Assembly: GCF_001748245.1 (NCBI RefSeq)
Contig: NZ_BDFO01000001.1
Location: 6,539,346 to 6,603,345, forward strand
DNA: 64,000 bases
Origin: Oligoflexus tunisiensis
GTDB taxonomy: Bacteria > Bdellovibrionota_B > Oligoflexia > Oligoflexales > Oligoflexaceae
Direction: 5' to 3'
Shown here: positions 44,143 to 52,516 of the stretch, in pieces
Layout of the letters: each line of letters opens with the position of its first letter
How positions within the stretch are numbered: the first letter of the stretch is position 1
Notes under the pieces: generated by a model
What the model saw: only the letters and a program-made list of their open reading frames with translations
Databases searched by the model: none
Told to the model about the DNA's origin: nothing
Made by a program: the position numbers and the translations under genes

Positions 44143-47100
44143 TAGCTCACCACCACCGGATCAAAAAGGTCAAATGATGGCAAGTTTGAGAAGGCCGAGC
44201 GCACCTCACCAACCAGGCTCTGTGCAACCTGCTTTGGAGCGGCATTCCCACCCTCGACACTGATCTGTGCGTTTACGGTAACAGCGGCCCGCTGCGAATA
44301 GGAGCGAGTGGAACTGGCCGCCGCCATTCTTGTGGCTTCCGGAAGTCGAGGCGTATCAACTTTGAACTTTTCTGTCGAAAATTCGATCGGATTGGATAAC
44401 CATGAGCTGCTTTTATTTGAATCAAGATTATCGGTTTCTCCCTTGATGTTTACCTTGGCATCTAACGGGAACAGCTTCTCAATATAGGGTTTCACCTTCT
44501 CATAGATTCCCTTAAAAAAGTCCACGATTGGTGACCAGTGCTTGATCATTGCAACCAGCGGCACCCAATCAAAGTATTTCATAATAAAGTCCCAGGCAGC
44601 CTTGAAGGCAATTCGCACGTTTTCCCAAATTTTTGAAAAATAAGTTTTTGTGCTTGACCAGAGAGAAATCAGCTTCGGCTTGATTGTGTCCCAGTGCTTG
44701 TAAACATAGTAGGCGCCCGCTGCAAGAAGCGCCACGGCAGCGACAACACCCAGAAGGACCGGGTTTGCTGCAGCAAACGCCATCATCGAGGTACGAACGG
44801 CGGCGAAGACATTGCCGATCCTGGGACCCCAGCTGAGGATAGCAGGTCCGGCTTTCTTGAGGACACCCCAGGCACTGGTGCCATGCTTCATGAGAAAGCC
44901 ACCAGCCTTTTTCCCTGCGCGCCAGCCCTTCTTTCCGCCTATGCGTGCTATCCTGTATAGTTTACGGGTTCCGGACTGTTTATCGAGAAGCTGACCTTTG
45001 ACAAAGCTGCCAGCGTTCCAGACTTTCATAACTCCTGACGCTATGCTGAGAAGACCCGAAAGCGAGTATTTTGCCAGCCCGATCGCTGCATTGAAGGCAA
45101 ACACTCCGCCCACAACAACCATGATTTTCTTGACCAGTTCCTGATTTGTCTCCAGCCATTTGCCGAAGCCTTCGCCAATAGGTTTGAGCCATGCACCCAA
45201 GTCCTTGAGCATCGGAAGAACGGAATTTCCTATGGCAATGCCGGCGCCTTCGATATCCCCTTTGAAATCCTCCCAGGCTTTCCGCGCTGATCCGCTCAGC
45301 TCTTTCCTTGTCTTGTCCACCGAGTTGACTTTGCCAAGTGCCTGGACCAGTTTGTCTGAGTTCGGGCCTGCCTTTTGAAACTCCTTGGCCAGCTCGCGAA
45401 CCTCATTGCGGGTACGCGAGAAGAACAGTTCGACGTATTTGAGCTGCTCATTCTTAGGCAGCTTCGAAATCGCGGCTGATACTTCTGCTGTGAGGTCTTC
45501 CTTGGATTTCACGCCGCCTGCATAGGAATCAAATGGGCTAATATGAAGTTTTTTGAGCGCAGCTTCGGCCTTGCGACCAGTAACATTAAGTTCTTCTTTT
45601 TTTATATCGGCAAGGCTGGGTTGAATCTTCAGCGACTGATAAACGGTTTGAAGTTTGGTTTCAAAATCCTTGCCTTTGGCGTTGCTGAATGCTTTGGCCA
45701 GGACTCCAGTCATGCCTGTCTCGGACAGGGCGCGGTTGAATTTGACCCCAAGACCTTTGGCAACTTCCTTCAGCTGGCTATCAGGCATCTTAACGAGGCT
45801 CTTTCCAACCAGGTTGAATGTGGGTGCCAACTCGTAATTTTTGATCTCTCGCTGTAGCGACCCTGAATACTCAGCTCGACCAAGGGCAATACCTGTGGCT
45901 GCATGCTCTTCGCCTGCAAAAATCTTCCAGGCTTTCGCACGTTTGGAAGAACCGGCGCCTTCGAGGGCAAGGTTTATATCGTGGATGATGTCCATGACAT
46001 TGCGCATATTGCCGGCTGCGTCTTCAGTCGAGATATTCATTTCCTTGAGCAGCTTCCTCGCAGCTGCTGGTGGCGCTGAAAGTCGAAGGAAGAGTGTCCG
46101 CAGCCCAGTACCGGCCTGGCTGCCTTTTATGCCTACATTGCTCAGTATGGATGACATGCCCGAAACCTGCTCCAGGCTGGCTCCAACCGCAGCGGCAACA
46201 GGAGCAACATATTTCATGGTTTCCCCGAGGGTCTCCAGACTTGATGCAGATGACGTGAAAGCAGCCGTGAGGACATCCCCTACCCGCCCCATTTCCGAGA
46301 CGTCCAAATTGAATCCGCGAAGCACGGCTGCCGATATCTCTGCGGTGGTTGTCAGACTACTCATGCTCGCATCAGCGAGCCCGAGAAGGTCGGGCATCAT
46401 CCGGAGGATGTCATTGGTCTTAAAGCCGGCTGTGGCCAGCTCATTTTGAGCCGAGGCGACCTGCGTCGCTGAGAATATGGTTTCAGCGCCCAGCCGCCGA
46501 GCCTCTGCCGTGAGCTGCCTATACTCATCTGCATTGGCACCAGCCATGGCTTTGACCCTGATCATTGCAGCTTCAAAGTCTGCGGCTAGCTTTATGGGCT
46601 TGATGAATGAATACCCAGCTACAACAGCGTCGGTGAGGTGGGTTCTGGCTTCGGAACGCAAAGAGCCGGCCTTCTCAGATATCATCTGCTGGCGTTCAGC
46701 CGCAGCCATCTGACGGGACCTTCGGGCTATGGCCTGCTCAAGCCTTTGTTCAGTTCGGACGAGGTTCTCAGTGCCATGTCCAGCCTTGTTTAGACTCTCG
46801 GTGTAGTTCCTTGCTCTCTGTTCCGTGCGTTCAAGTTGCGTTTCAGTTGCCTTGAGCGCGGACTCGTGGCGCCTTTCTATGACAGCGAGCTTTTCAACAC
46901 TTCTGCCGTCTTTTCCTGCCTCCCTTGCGTGGGCGGCAAGCGCACCTTGATTTGACACCAGTACGGCCTTGGTCTGCTCCTGAGCCTTTTTAGCCTCGTC
47001 GGTTTTCTGCTTGAGGTATGCAACCCGCTTGGCGAGGTGATCGGTTGGACCCTCAGCGGCCTTCAGCGAGGCTTTGGCCTCCTTCAGTTCCCGATTGATT

Positions 47101-47396
47101 TCCTTCCAGGATGCCCTGGCCCTATTGTTGGCCTCCTTAGCAGCCAGCACCTTGTCCTGATGAGCCTGAAGCGCATCCTTCGCGGCCAGCGTAGCAGCAG
47201 CAGCCTTGTCGTATTCGGCTCTCTTGGTTCCAATGGCTCCAGTGAGACGATTGATCTCCTCCCTGGCCTGCTTCAGACCCTTCAGGTCATTCGCCGATGA
47301 CTTAAGACCTTTCAGGGTGGAACCAAGGGATCTGATTTTTTGATCTGCGGAGGAAAAGGTACTTTTGAATGCGCTATCGAAAGCAGCGCTGATCAT
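44142..47396 (-). CDS. T: Tail tape measure protein (P2 gpT-like)
   Basis: 1084 aa, setting tail length. The first 260 residues are a long coiled coil. The TP901/T tape-measure core follows (about 265-500: AADFEAAMIRVKAMAGA.ADEYRQLTAEARRLGAETIFSA), then hydrophobic segments near 770-900, including AANPVLLGVVAAVALLAAGAYYVYKHW, the family's membrane-like stretch. It lies directly after the E/E' frameshift pair, the position held in nearly all tailed phages. ATG start, with only a weak ribosome site. Confidence 0.88.
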   Translation of the reverse strand: MISAAFDSAFKSTFSSADQKIRSLGSTLKGLKSSANDLKGLKQAREEINRLTGAIGTKRAEYDKAAAATLAAKDALQAHQDKVLAAKEANNRARASWKEINRELKEAKASLKAAEGPTDHLAKRVAYLKQKTDEAKKAQEQTKAVLVSNQGALAAHAREAGKDGRSVEKLAVIERRHESALKATETQLERTEQRARNYTESLNKAGHGTENLVRTEQRLEQAIARRSRQMAAAERQQMISEKAGSLRSEARTHLTDAVVAGYSFIKPIKLAADFEAAMIRVKAMAGANADEYRQLTAEARRLGAETIFSATQVASAQNELATAGFKTNDILRMMPDLLGLADASMSSLTTTAEISAAVLRGFNLDVSEMGRVGDVLTAAFTSSASSLETLGETMKYVAPVAAAVGASLEQVSGMSSILSNVGIKGSQAGTGLRTLFLRLSAPPAAARKLLKEMNISTEDAAGNMRNVMDIIHDINLALEGAGSSKRAKAWKIFAGEEHAATGIALGRAEYSGSLQREIKNYELAPTFNLVGKSLVKMPDSQLKEVAKGLGVKFNRALSETGMTGVLAKAFSNAKGKDFETKLQTVYQSLKIQPSLADIKKEELNVTGRKAEAALKKLHISPFDSYAGGVKSKEDLTAEVSAAISKLPKNEQLKYVELFFSRTRNEVRELAKEFQKAGPNSDKLVQALGKVNSVDKTRKELSGSARKAWEDFKGDIEGAGIAIGNSVLPMLKDLGAWLKPIGEGFGKWLETNQELVKKIMVVVGGVFAFNAAIGLAKYSLSGLLSIASGVMKVWNAGSFVKGQLLDKQSGTRKLYRIARIGGKKGWRAGKKAGGFLMKHGTSAWGVLKKAGPAILSWGPRIGNVFAAVRTSMMAFAAANPVLLGVVAAVALLAAGAYYVYKHWDTIKPKLISLWSSTKTYFSKIWENVRIAFKAAWDFIMKYFDWVPLVAMIKHWSPIVDFFKGIYEKVKPYIEKLFPLDAKVNIKGETDNLDSNKSSSWLSNPIEFSTEKFKVDTPRLPEATRMAAASSTRSYSQRAAVTVNAQISVEGGNAAPKQVAQSLVGEVRSAFSNLPSFDLFDPVVVS

Positions 47397-47412
47397 TACA
47401 CTGACTTGTTTA

Positions 47413-47652
47413 TTACCCAGGCCGGATGGCCTCCCAACTGCCGGATTGTGAAAATTCCTGACCGCTCATTCGCTCCGTGATTGCTTCACCAGGGTCATGG
47501 TCGGTACTTTCATCGCAAAGCGCTTCAAGCCAGGCGTCGAATTCCGTCATGGCCATGTCCAGCGTTTGAGTCGCACTAAACCCATAACGCCGATACATGA
47601 CCGCGATCGCACGCCTTAGCGTCGTGACGGGATCGACGGCCTGGGCTTCCCC
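47413..47652 (-). CDS. E'-like C-terminal extension of the tail assembly chaperone (made by -1 frameshift)
   Basis: The minus-one frame is open from the slippery heptamer at 47658-47652 through GEAQAVDPVTTLRRAIAVMYRRYG and ends with SWEAIRPG. The product of shifting is about 198 aa if E starts at 48008. An internal ATG gives a 61-aa piece alone, but the arrangement just ahead of the tape measure is the known G/GT or E/E' design. Confidence 0.75.
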   Translation of the reverse strand, partial: GEAQAVDPVTTLRRAIAVMYRRYGFSATQTLDMAMTEFDAWLEALCDESTDHDPGEAITERMSGQEFSQSGSWEAIRPG

Positions 47653-48008
47653 TTTTTTGGGGGCTGAGGTCTGCCTTGACGCCGAGCATATTCGGTTGTC
47701 ACCTTTTCAATGTGCCGACCAATAGGGATCTGATCGTCGAGCGAGATTTCCGGGACCGCTTCTTGAGGCAGATCTTCGCAAAATGAAGCCATGAGGATTA
47801 CGGAAGCACGCGCTTCAAGGTCCTCATCGACGTCATCGTCTTCGCCTTCATTATTTTGTTCAGCGCCCTCATCGGAAGCCGCACTTTTACGCAGCTTTTC
47901 CACTTCGGCAAAGGCAAGCTGATGACGGGTTTTCATATAGTCAGAGAGGCGAATTGTTCGGAATGTCTGACCATTGAGTTCAATCGGAAACACGAGATTA
48001 TATATCAG
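47616..48008 (-). CDS. E: Tail assembly chaperone E (P2 gpE-like), probable CTG start
   Basis: A small acidic protein with IELNGQTFRTIRLSDYMKTRHQLA, the E-family opening, an acidic middle (EGEDDDVDEDLE), and a basic end at the frameshift site. The first standard start is GTG 47993, which lacks a ribosome site. AAGGAG at 48023-48018 is 9 nt from an in-frame CTG at 48008, giving MIYNLVFPIELNG. I therefore prefer CTG. It lies between the tube gene and the tape measure. Confidence 0.7.
   Translation of the reverse strand: MIYNLVFPIELNGQTFRTIRLSDYMKTRHQLAFAEVEKLRKSAASDEGAEQNNEGEDDDVDEDLEARASVILMASFCEDLPQEAVPEISLDDQIPIGRHIEKVTTEYARRQGRPQPPKKGKPRPSIPSRR
47652..47658 (-). promoter_or_regulatory. Programmed -1 frameshift site A_AAA_AAG
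   Basis: On the minus strand the codons read CCA AAA AAG, giving the canonical heptamer A AAA AAG in the correct phase. Slippage joins the E frame to the E' frame with no stop in between. Confidence 0.75.
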
Positions 48009-48044
48009 TCTAGGACTCTCCTTTTTGGAATGAGAGGGCTCAGG

Positions 48045-48560
48045 TCAGCCGAGATTCAATCGCTGACGAGCGGAAGCATGCTGATCGCTTGGGCCAATTA
48101 ACTGGACGCCGTTGACAATATCGATCGTGAGAAGCGGGACCAAACCCCGAGTCATCAGCCAGCTTTGAACAGCCATTTCCACAGTCTGGGTGGACGATTT
48201 GATATCGCCAGCTTTCCATGTTCCGGGATCTACGGTTTTCACCCAACCGCGAAGGATACAATCCATGCCATCCGAAGAGCCGTCCTGGCCCTTCATAAAT
48301 CCGGTGATATTGGCTGTCATGATCCCCGAGAAGTTGATGCCGGCGCTGAGGTAGCCTTCAAGCGTCTGTTCCCCAAACTTGAAAGTGCATTCGAGCTTTT
48401 CGAGACCGACTTCGATTTCGAGAGGAGCGGACATACCTGCCCCTCGCCATTCTTCAGTTTTGTATTTTAACTTTGGTAGTGTTACCTCTTCACAGATGCC
48501 ACTGAAATCAGAAATGCCGAAGGTAACATTGAAATTGTGCAGGAACTTTGGAAAACGCAA
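48045..48560 (-). CDS. FII: Major tail tube protein FII
   Basis: Tube subunit of the contractile tail. TTG start with AAGGGA 5 nt upstream. NVTFGISDFSGICEEVTLPKLKYKTEEWRGAGMSAPLEI and the later LRGWVKTVDPGTWKAGD are P2 FII features, and the 171-aa length matches (P2: 172). It normally follows FI immediately; here the collagen-like gene lies between them. Confidence 0.9.
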   Translation of the reverse strand: MRFPKFLHNFNVTFGISDFSGICEEVTLPKLKYKTEEWRGAGMSAPLEIEVGLEKLECTFKFGEQTLEGYLSAGINFSGIMTANITGFMKGQDGSSDGMDCILRGWVKTVDPGTWKAGDIKSSTQTVEMAVQSWLMTRGLVPLLTIDIVNGVQLIGPSDQHASARQRLNLG

Positions 48561-48612
48561 TCAGATCCCTTTAGAAGTTGATAATAACAGAGCAATAGAC
48601 AGGGCGCAGACG

Positions 48613-49932
48613 TCATGTTTTGCAACACACAGCCGCTGCCATAATCGTGGTGCTTGGGCTTGTTGATCCTTTCACCTTCCATATACATTGGTGAAAGTTT
48701 TCCTCTGGGAATGTAATTGATGTCTGTAAGTAGATATCTTCACCGTTATCACTTAAGTAACATCCACCGCTCACCATTATCTCGCCAGCTTGGCATTCAG
48801 CGGAAATTGTGCTGGATGTTAGATTTATGGGCTGCTGATATTGGCGAGACTGACAGGATGAAAAACTTCCTTTATCACCTTTTTCCCCTTTGAGTTTATC
48901 GAGCGCGTATCTCGTGGATCCACACACAATCTCTTTTCCGATGATTTGGCAGCCGTCGCCTTTATCACCCTTGAGCAATGAAAGCGGATATCTGGTTGTT
49001 CCGCAGACGATGTCGGTGTCGAAAATCCTGCAGCTGTCTCCATTCTTTCCATCCGAACCTTTAAGATCGGCAAGGGGCTGTTTGGTGTCCCCGCAGACAA
49101 TGTCGGTGCCGATAATTTTGCACGATTCCCCATTTTTGCCATCGACTCCGTTCCTGCCGTCTGTTCCATTCCTGCCATCGGTTCCCTTGAGTTCGGCGAA
49201 GGGCTTCTTCGTATCACCGCAGACGATGTCCGTTCCAACAATCGTGCAGGGCTCTCCATTCTTCCCGTCGACACCGTTTCTGCCATCAATACCCTTCAGG
49301 TCGGAGAGCGGGAGCGTGGTATCGCCACAGAAAATGTCGGATCCGACTATCTTGCAACTTTCGCCGTTCTTGCCATCGATGCCGTTTTTGCCATCGGCTC
49401 CCTTCAGATCGGCGAGAGGCTTCCTTGTGTCCCCGCAGACAAGGTCCGTTCCCTCAATCCTACAGCTCACTCCATCTTTGCCGTTGGTTCCATCGCGACC
49501 ATCGACTCCATTAACGCCGTCCTTACCATCGCGACCGTCTTTGCCGTCGAACCCGTCCTTTCCATCCTTGCCATTCTCTCCCTTGAGGCCTGTTGGATCT
49601 CCGCGCCACGTCCCTGAGGCATCAATGACTTGACGGCTGCCAACATAAAGGGAGCCGACTTTGGTCGGCGCTGTTATGTTTACTGCTCCGGTCTTATTGT
49701 TGATGATCACGGAAGCCGGGCAAGTCGCTTTCGTACAGTTGAACGGGGCGTTGCGGTTTACCCGCAGAACGAGGTCTGCATCTCGGGTGGTATTGCTGAT
49801 GTTGTCGAGGTAGTAGATGGAATCAAACTTCGGGTTTGTGTCTTCCGAAAAGATTGGTTCTTGCTGTTGTGCAGCGACGGCAGCGGCGAAGGAGAGAGGA
49901 ATTGCAATCAGAATCAGTCGAATTGAATTTAT
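48613..49932 (-). CDS. Secreted collagen-like protein with six Cys repeats, probable ATA start
   Basis: From ATA 49932 the frame gives NSIRLILIAIPLSFAAAVAA, a convincing signal peptide, with GGAG 8 nt upstream. The first standard start (GTG 49710) would remove it. Between residues 110 and 345 stretches of G-x-y triplets (GKDGKDG, GRDGTNG) alternate with six copies of a Cys unit of the form CxIxGTDIVCGDTxKPLADLKG. A C-terminal domain of about 80 aa with four Cys follows. It may be an envelope or surface fibre; the gene sits as an insert between FI and FII. Confidence 0.7.
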   Translation of the reverse strand: MNSIRLILIAIPLSFAAAVAAQQQEPIFSEDTNPKFDSIYYLDNISNTTRDADLVLRVNRNAPFNCTKATCPASVIINNKTGAVNITAPTKVGSLYVGSRQVIDASGTWRGDPTGLKGENGKDGKDGFDGKDGRDGKDGVNGVDGRDGTNGKDGVSCRIEGTDLVCGDTRKPLADLKGADGKNGIDGKNGESCKIVGSDIFCGDTTLPLSDLKGIDGRNGVDGKNGEPCTIVGTDIVCGDTKKPFAELKGTDGRNGTDGRNGVDGKNGESCKIIGTDIVCGDTKQPLADLKGSDGKNGDSCRIFDTDIVCGTTRYPLSLLKGDKGDGCQIIGKEIVCGSTRYALDKLKGEKGDKGSFSSCQSRQYQQPINLTSSTISAECQAGEIMVSGGCYLSDNGEDIYLQTSITFPEENFHQCIWKVKGSTSPSTTIMAAAVCCKT

Positions 49933-49935
49933 AGA

Positions 49936-50649
49936 TTAGGCTCCAATTTTAGTGAGATAGGAATCAGTGATTTCTTCGATGAAGTACAAAGTTTCGGCGA
50001 CTGGAGTCGGCGTGAACGAATACCTCCAGTAAACTTTTCCCTGGAAGAGGTTGGCGGTTGTGTTCTGCTCGCCGTCAGGAACACAGTCTCCGCCCGCAAT
50101 TGCCCCTTTACTCTTGAGATCGTCGAGATATGTCTTAACGCTGTTCTGCACAGCCTTCAGGTAGTTGGCGGTGATGCCCTTGGCTACTGCCCATCGATGA
50201 CTCGAAAGGATCGCTTCGCGGATTGCGTCGGCAATTCTGACCTTTTGAATCTGATGGGTTTTGAGGTTGGTGAAGTCACCTGCACCCCGTGCTCCCCACA
50301 AGCGAAAGCCGTCCTGCCTGACAACCGTAGCAACATGCTTCGAGTTCAGGAGTTGGCCAAGAGATGTAGCGTCATCCAGCGAAAATGATACTGCATATTC
50401 AGTTCCCAGGATTCCGTTGATCGGCTGGTTTGATGGACTTTCCCAGAAGTTAATCTTTGCCAGCACCCCGGCAGCGTAAGGGCTCGCCGGGACTGGTTTG
50501 ATCTTGTCATCATATGAGACCTTTACTCTCGGCCAGACAAGATAGATTCTGTCGCTGTTGTTCATGGTCTGAAAAGCCAGGGCATCTTCACTTTTGCCCG
50601 GGACATCGAAGATCCCGATGGCACCCAGCTTTTTCGCAACGGTTGCCAT
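49936..50649 (-). CDS. FI: Tail sheath FI, C-terminal half
   Basis: Covers the C-terminal 60 percent of the P2 sheath: MATVAKKLGAIGIFDVPG, DRIYLVWPRVKV, the RQDGFRLWGARGAGD segment, SSHRWAVAKGITANYLK and EEITDSYLTKIGA. The frame is open upstream to a TGA at 50754-50752, and that part (TTDPAATPAADIPRDTTANSLF) is low complexity. The N-terminal half is in another frame, so this piece is either a separate polypeptide or the result of a disrupted gene. Confidence 0.75.
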   Translation of the reverse strand: MATVAKKLGAIGIFDVPGKSEDALAFQTMNNSDRIYLVWPRVKVSYDDKIKPVPASPYAAGVLAKINFWESPSNQPINGILGTEYAVSFSLDDATSLGQLLNSKHVATVVRQDGFRLWGARGAGDFTNLKTHQIQKVRIADAIREAILSSHRWAVAKGITANYLKAVQNSVKTYLDDLKSKGAIAGGDCVPDGEQNTTANLFQGKVYWRYSFTPTPVAETLYFIEEITDSYLTKIGA

Positions 50650-50744
50650 CGCTGTGAAAAGGGAGTTGGCCGTCGTGTCTCTTGGAATATCTGCAGCTGG
50701 GGTTGCTGCGGGGTCAGTTGTCGTACTTGCGGCCGTTGTTTCGG

Positions 50745-51272
50745 CTATTCGTCACCTCGATTCCTTGAAGCTGTTGTTCGTACTCTATGGGCGTGCGAGT
50801 TGCTTGCCCGATTCAGCGGGTTCACCGGGTCCGTTGGGTTCACCGGGTCCGTTGGGTTCACCGGGTCCGTCGGATTGGTCGGCGCTGCTCTATCGTCTTC
50901 CAGCTTGGTAGCAATGAAGACTTTGGGTTTGTACCCAGTGATACTTTCTGCATCCAGCAGAGCTTTCACAGCGCTTTCCATGTCGCTATTGCTGGTGGAT
51001 TTTGCTTTGACGAGGACAATGACGTCTTCAGCCTGGTCATGGACACCAAGCACAGCAAAATACAGCGAGCCTGGCTCTTTGCCCTCAGGTGGCTTCAATG
51101 CATCGAGGGCTTCCTTTTTCTTAAAGAATGCTTTTGGCACTTCATCCGTAAGGGTTGTTATGCCATCGGCAGTGCCGACGATGCCAACAATCGACTGGCT
51201 GGGGGATGTGACTGCGCGGATCTCGCCCGTGCTTTCCTGAATTACAATTCCATGAACATAAGAGTCAGCCGT
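50745..51272 (-). CDS. FI: Tail sheath FI, N-terminal half, probable ACG start
   Basis: From ACG 51272 the frame reads ADSYVHGIVIQESTGEIRAV, matching the start of P2 FI (MSDYHHGVQVLEINEGTRVI), and GAGGTGA lies just upstream. The first standard codon (GTG 51140) would delete 44 conserved residues. SIVGIVGTADG and ESITGYKPKVFIATKLEDD follow as in P2. The frame then enters NPTDPV repeats and stops at 50745, where P2 FI would continue. A shift to the -1 frame within a few bases of 50750 would be needed to reach the second half. Confidence 0.75.
   Translation of the reverse strand, partial: TADSYVHGIVIQESTGEIRAVTSPSQSIVGIVGTADGITTLTDEVPKAFFKKKEALDALKPPEGKEPGSLYFAVLGVHDQAEDVIVLVKAKSTSNSDMESAVKALLDAESITGYKPKVFIATKLEDDRAAPTNPTDPVNPTDPVNPTDPVNPLNRASNSHAHRVRTTASRNRGDE
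50821..50874. repeat. 18-bp tandem repeat inside the sheath gene
   Basis: Three copies of TTCACCGGGTCCGTTGGG (the last slightly changed), encoding NPTDPV on the minus strand. The unit is a multiple of three, so copy number changes keep the frame. Confidence 0.85.
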
Positions 51273-51684
51273 ACTTCACCTCAAAATCCTCGTGATAGAT
51301 TCTCCTTAGTTGCCCACGCGCCTGGACGGAAACTGCCAGGGCGGCCTTGATGGCATCAATTTGCAGGTCTGTTGGGATCTCGCCTGGATCGACCTCATAC
51401 TCATACCAGGACAGCCTGCTGAACTCGATTTTAGGGAAGCCTACCCATCGGAGCGCCATGCGGATCGAGTGCAGAGTCCCACGGGTTCGGATGAATTCAA
51501 GAGCTTCGGTCCTCAGCGTCTCTGGCTTGACTGCATAAGGCAAAAGTTCGATCAGGCCGTACTCCCAAAGTATGGCTTCCTGAATTTCTGGATCCGTCCT
51601 CAACCTCACATTCAACACTGGTTTCACATCGAATTCCGGGAAGACATTACGAATCGCGGCTTCGATCACTCGTGGCCTCAACAT
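51265..51684 (-). CDS. I: P2-like baseplate protein I
   Basis: 139 aa with DPEIQEAILWEYGLIELLPYAVKPETLRTEALEFIRTRGT and ALRWVGFPKIEFSRLSWYEY, the tail-P2-I pattern. P2 I is 176 aa. The ATG lies inside the end of J (38-bp overlap), and its stop overlaps the sheath start by 8 bp. In P2 the tail fibre genes H and G follow I; here FI follows at once. Confidence 0.85.
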   Translation of the reverse strand: MLRPRVIEAAIRNVFPEFDVKPVLNVRLRTDPEIQEAILWEYGLIELLPYAVKPETLRTEALEFIRTRGTLHSIRMALRWVGFPKIEFSRLSWYEYEVDPGEIPTDLQIDAIKAALAVSVQARGQLRRIYHEDFEVKYG

Positions 51685-52516
51685 AGTTCAGCTCCAGCAT
51701 TTTGATGGAAGCATATTGCTTATTTGGAACAATGGTATCGGTCACCGGGTTGGTCAGGATCACCGACTTGACCCCAAGCTGATGAAGTTCCTTCACGATC
51801 CAGCTTGTGGTTGGTTGCCATCCCAGTGCTAGCTCTTCATTCCATCGTTTTCTAAGTGTATCTTCAACCGTCGCCTTGTAGTCATTCGTGTACCCTGGCT
51901 TCAGGTAAATCGTCCCCTGAATTGAAACAGGGATGGAATTGGCCATCTGAAATGTCACTCTGTCGAGAACTGGCCTGACCATTTCGCTGTAGAAAGTTTC
52001 TGTGAGAGCCTCCAGGACCTTGTCGTTCAGATCCTTGCGATCCGTATTTGTCAGGATATGGATCAGGAGTTGACCTTCACCTGCAGACTCGACATAAGCT
52101 CCTCTGACTCGAGCGAGTTTGCTTTCCTTCCCTTCCTCATACCTCACCCGCCCGAACAGGAAGGTCAGTGCTTTGTACTGTGCAACTGTTCCAGCAGTGG
52201 AAACAAGGGATAGGCTGTTGACCATTCGCTCGACAAATTCCTCGTATGTCTCGCCAGGTCTGAGCTTCGATTTGAAGAGGATTTCAAGATCCTTGGAATA
52301 CTTCAGCAGCTGCGCGTACCCGGCCTGTGAAATCCGCTCGGACCCGATCAGCTCGCTGAGGGCAATCTCGACGAGGATGTGATAGAGAGGGTCTGCGGGC
52401 GTTGGGGTTTTGAATTCAGGGACTTCCTTCTGGTAGTTCTCGGTGAAACTTTGCAGTTTTTTCTGAAAGGTTTCGTCAAACGAGATTGGTGTTACGATCG
52501 TTGGCAGATCTGCCAT
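51647..52516 (-). CDS. J: P2-like baseplate protein J
   Basis: Baseplate wedge protein of the gpJ/gp47 family: FDETFQKKLQSFTENYQKEVP, DPLYHILVEIALSELIGSERISQAGYAQLLKYSKDLEILF, and the RVRGAYVESAGEGQLLIHILT segment. ATG 52516 has AGGAG about 5 nt upstream (TTG 52519 is also possible). 289 aa is close to P2 J (302). Overlaps gp25 by 1 bp and I by 38 bp. Confidence 0.9.
   Translation of the reverse strand: MADLPTIVTPISFDETFQKKLQSFTENYQKEVPEFKTPTPADPLYHILVEIALSELIGSERISQAGYAQLLKYSKDLEILFKSKLRPGETYEEFVERMVNSLSLVSTAGTVAQYKALTFLFGRVRYEEGKESKLARVRGAYVESAGEGQLLIHILTNTDRKDLNDKVLEALTETFYSEMVRPVLDRVTFQMANSIPVSIQGTIYLKPGYTNDYKATVEDTLRKRWNEELALGWQPTTSWIVKELHQLGVKSVILTNPVTDTIVPNKQYASIKMLELNYVEATSDRSRDS

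Noticed and set aside
48613..49700. CRISPR-like or satellite repeats in the collagen-like gene
   Set aside because: Repeats are coding, vary at synonymous positions and form Gly-x-y and Cys units.
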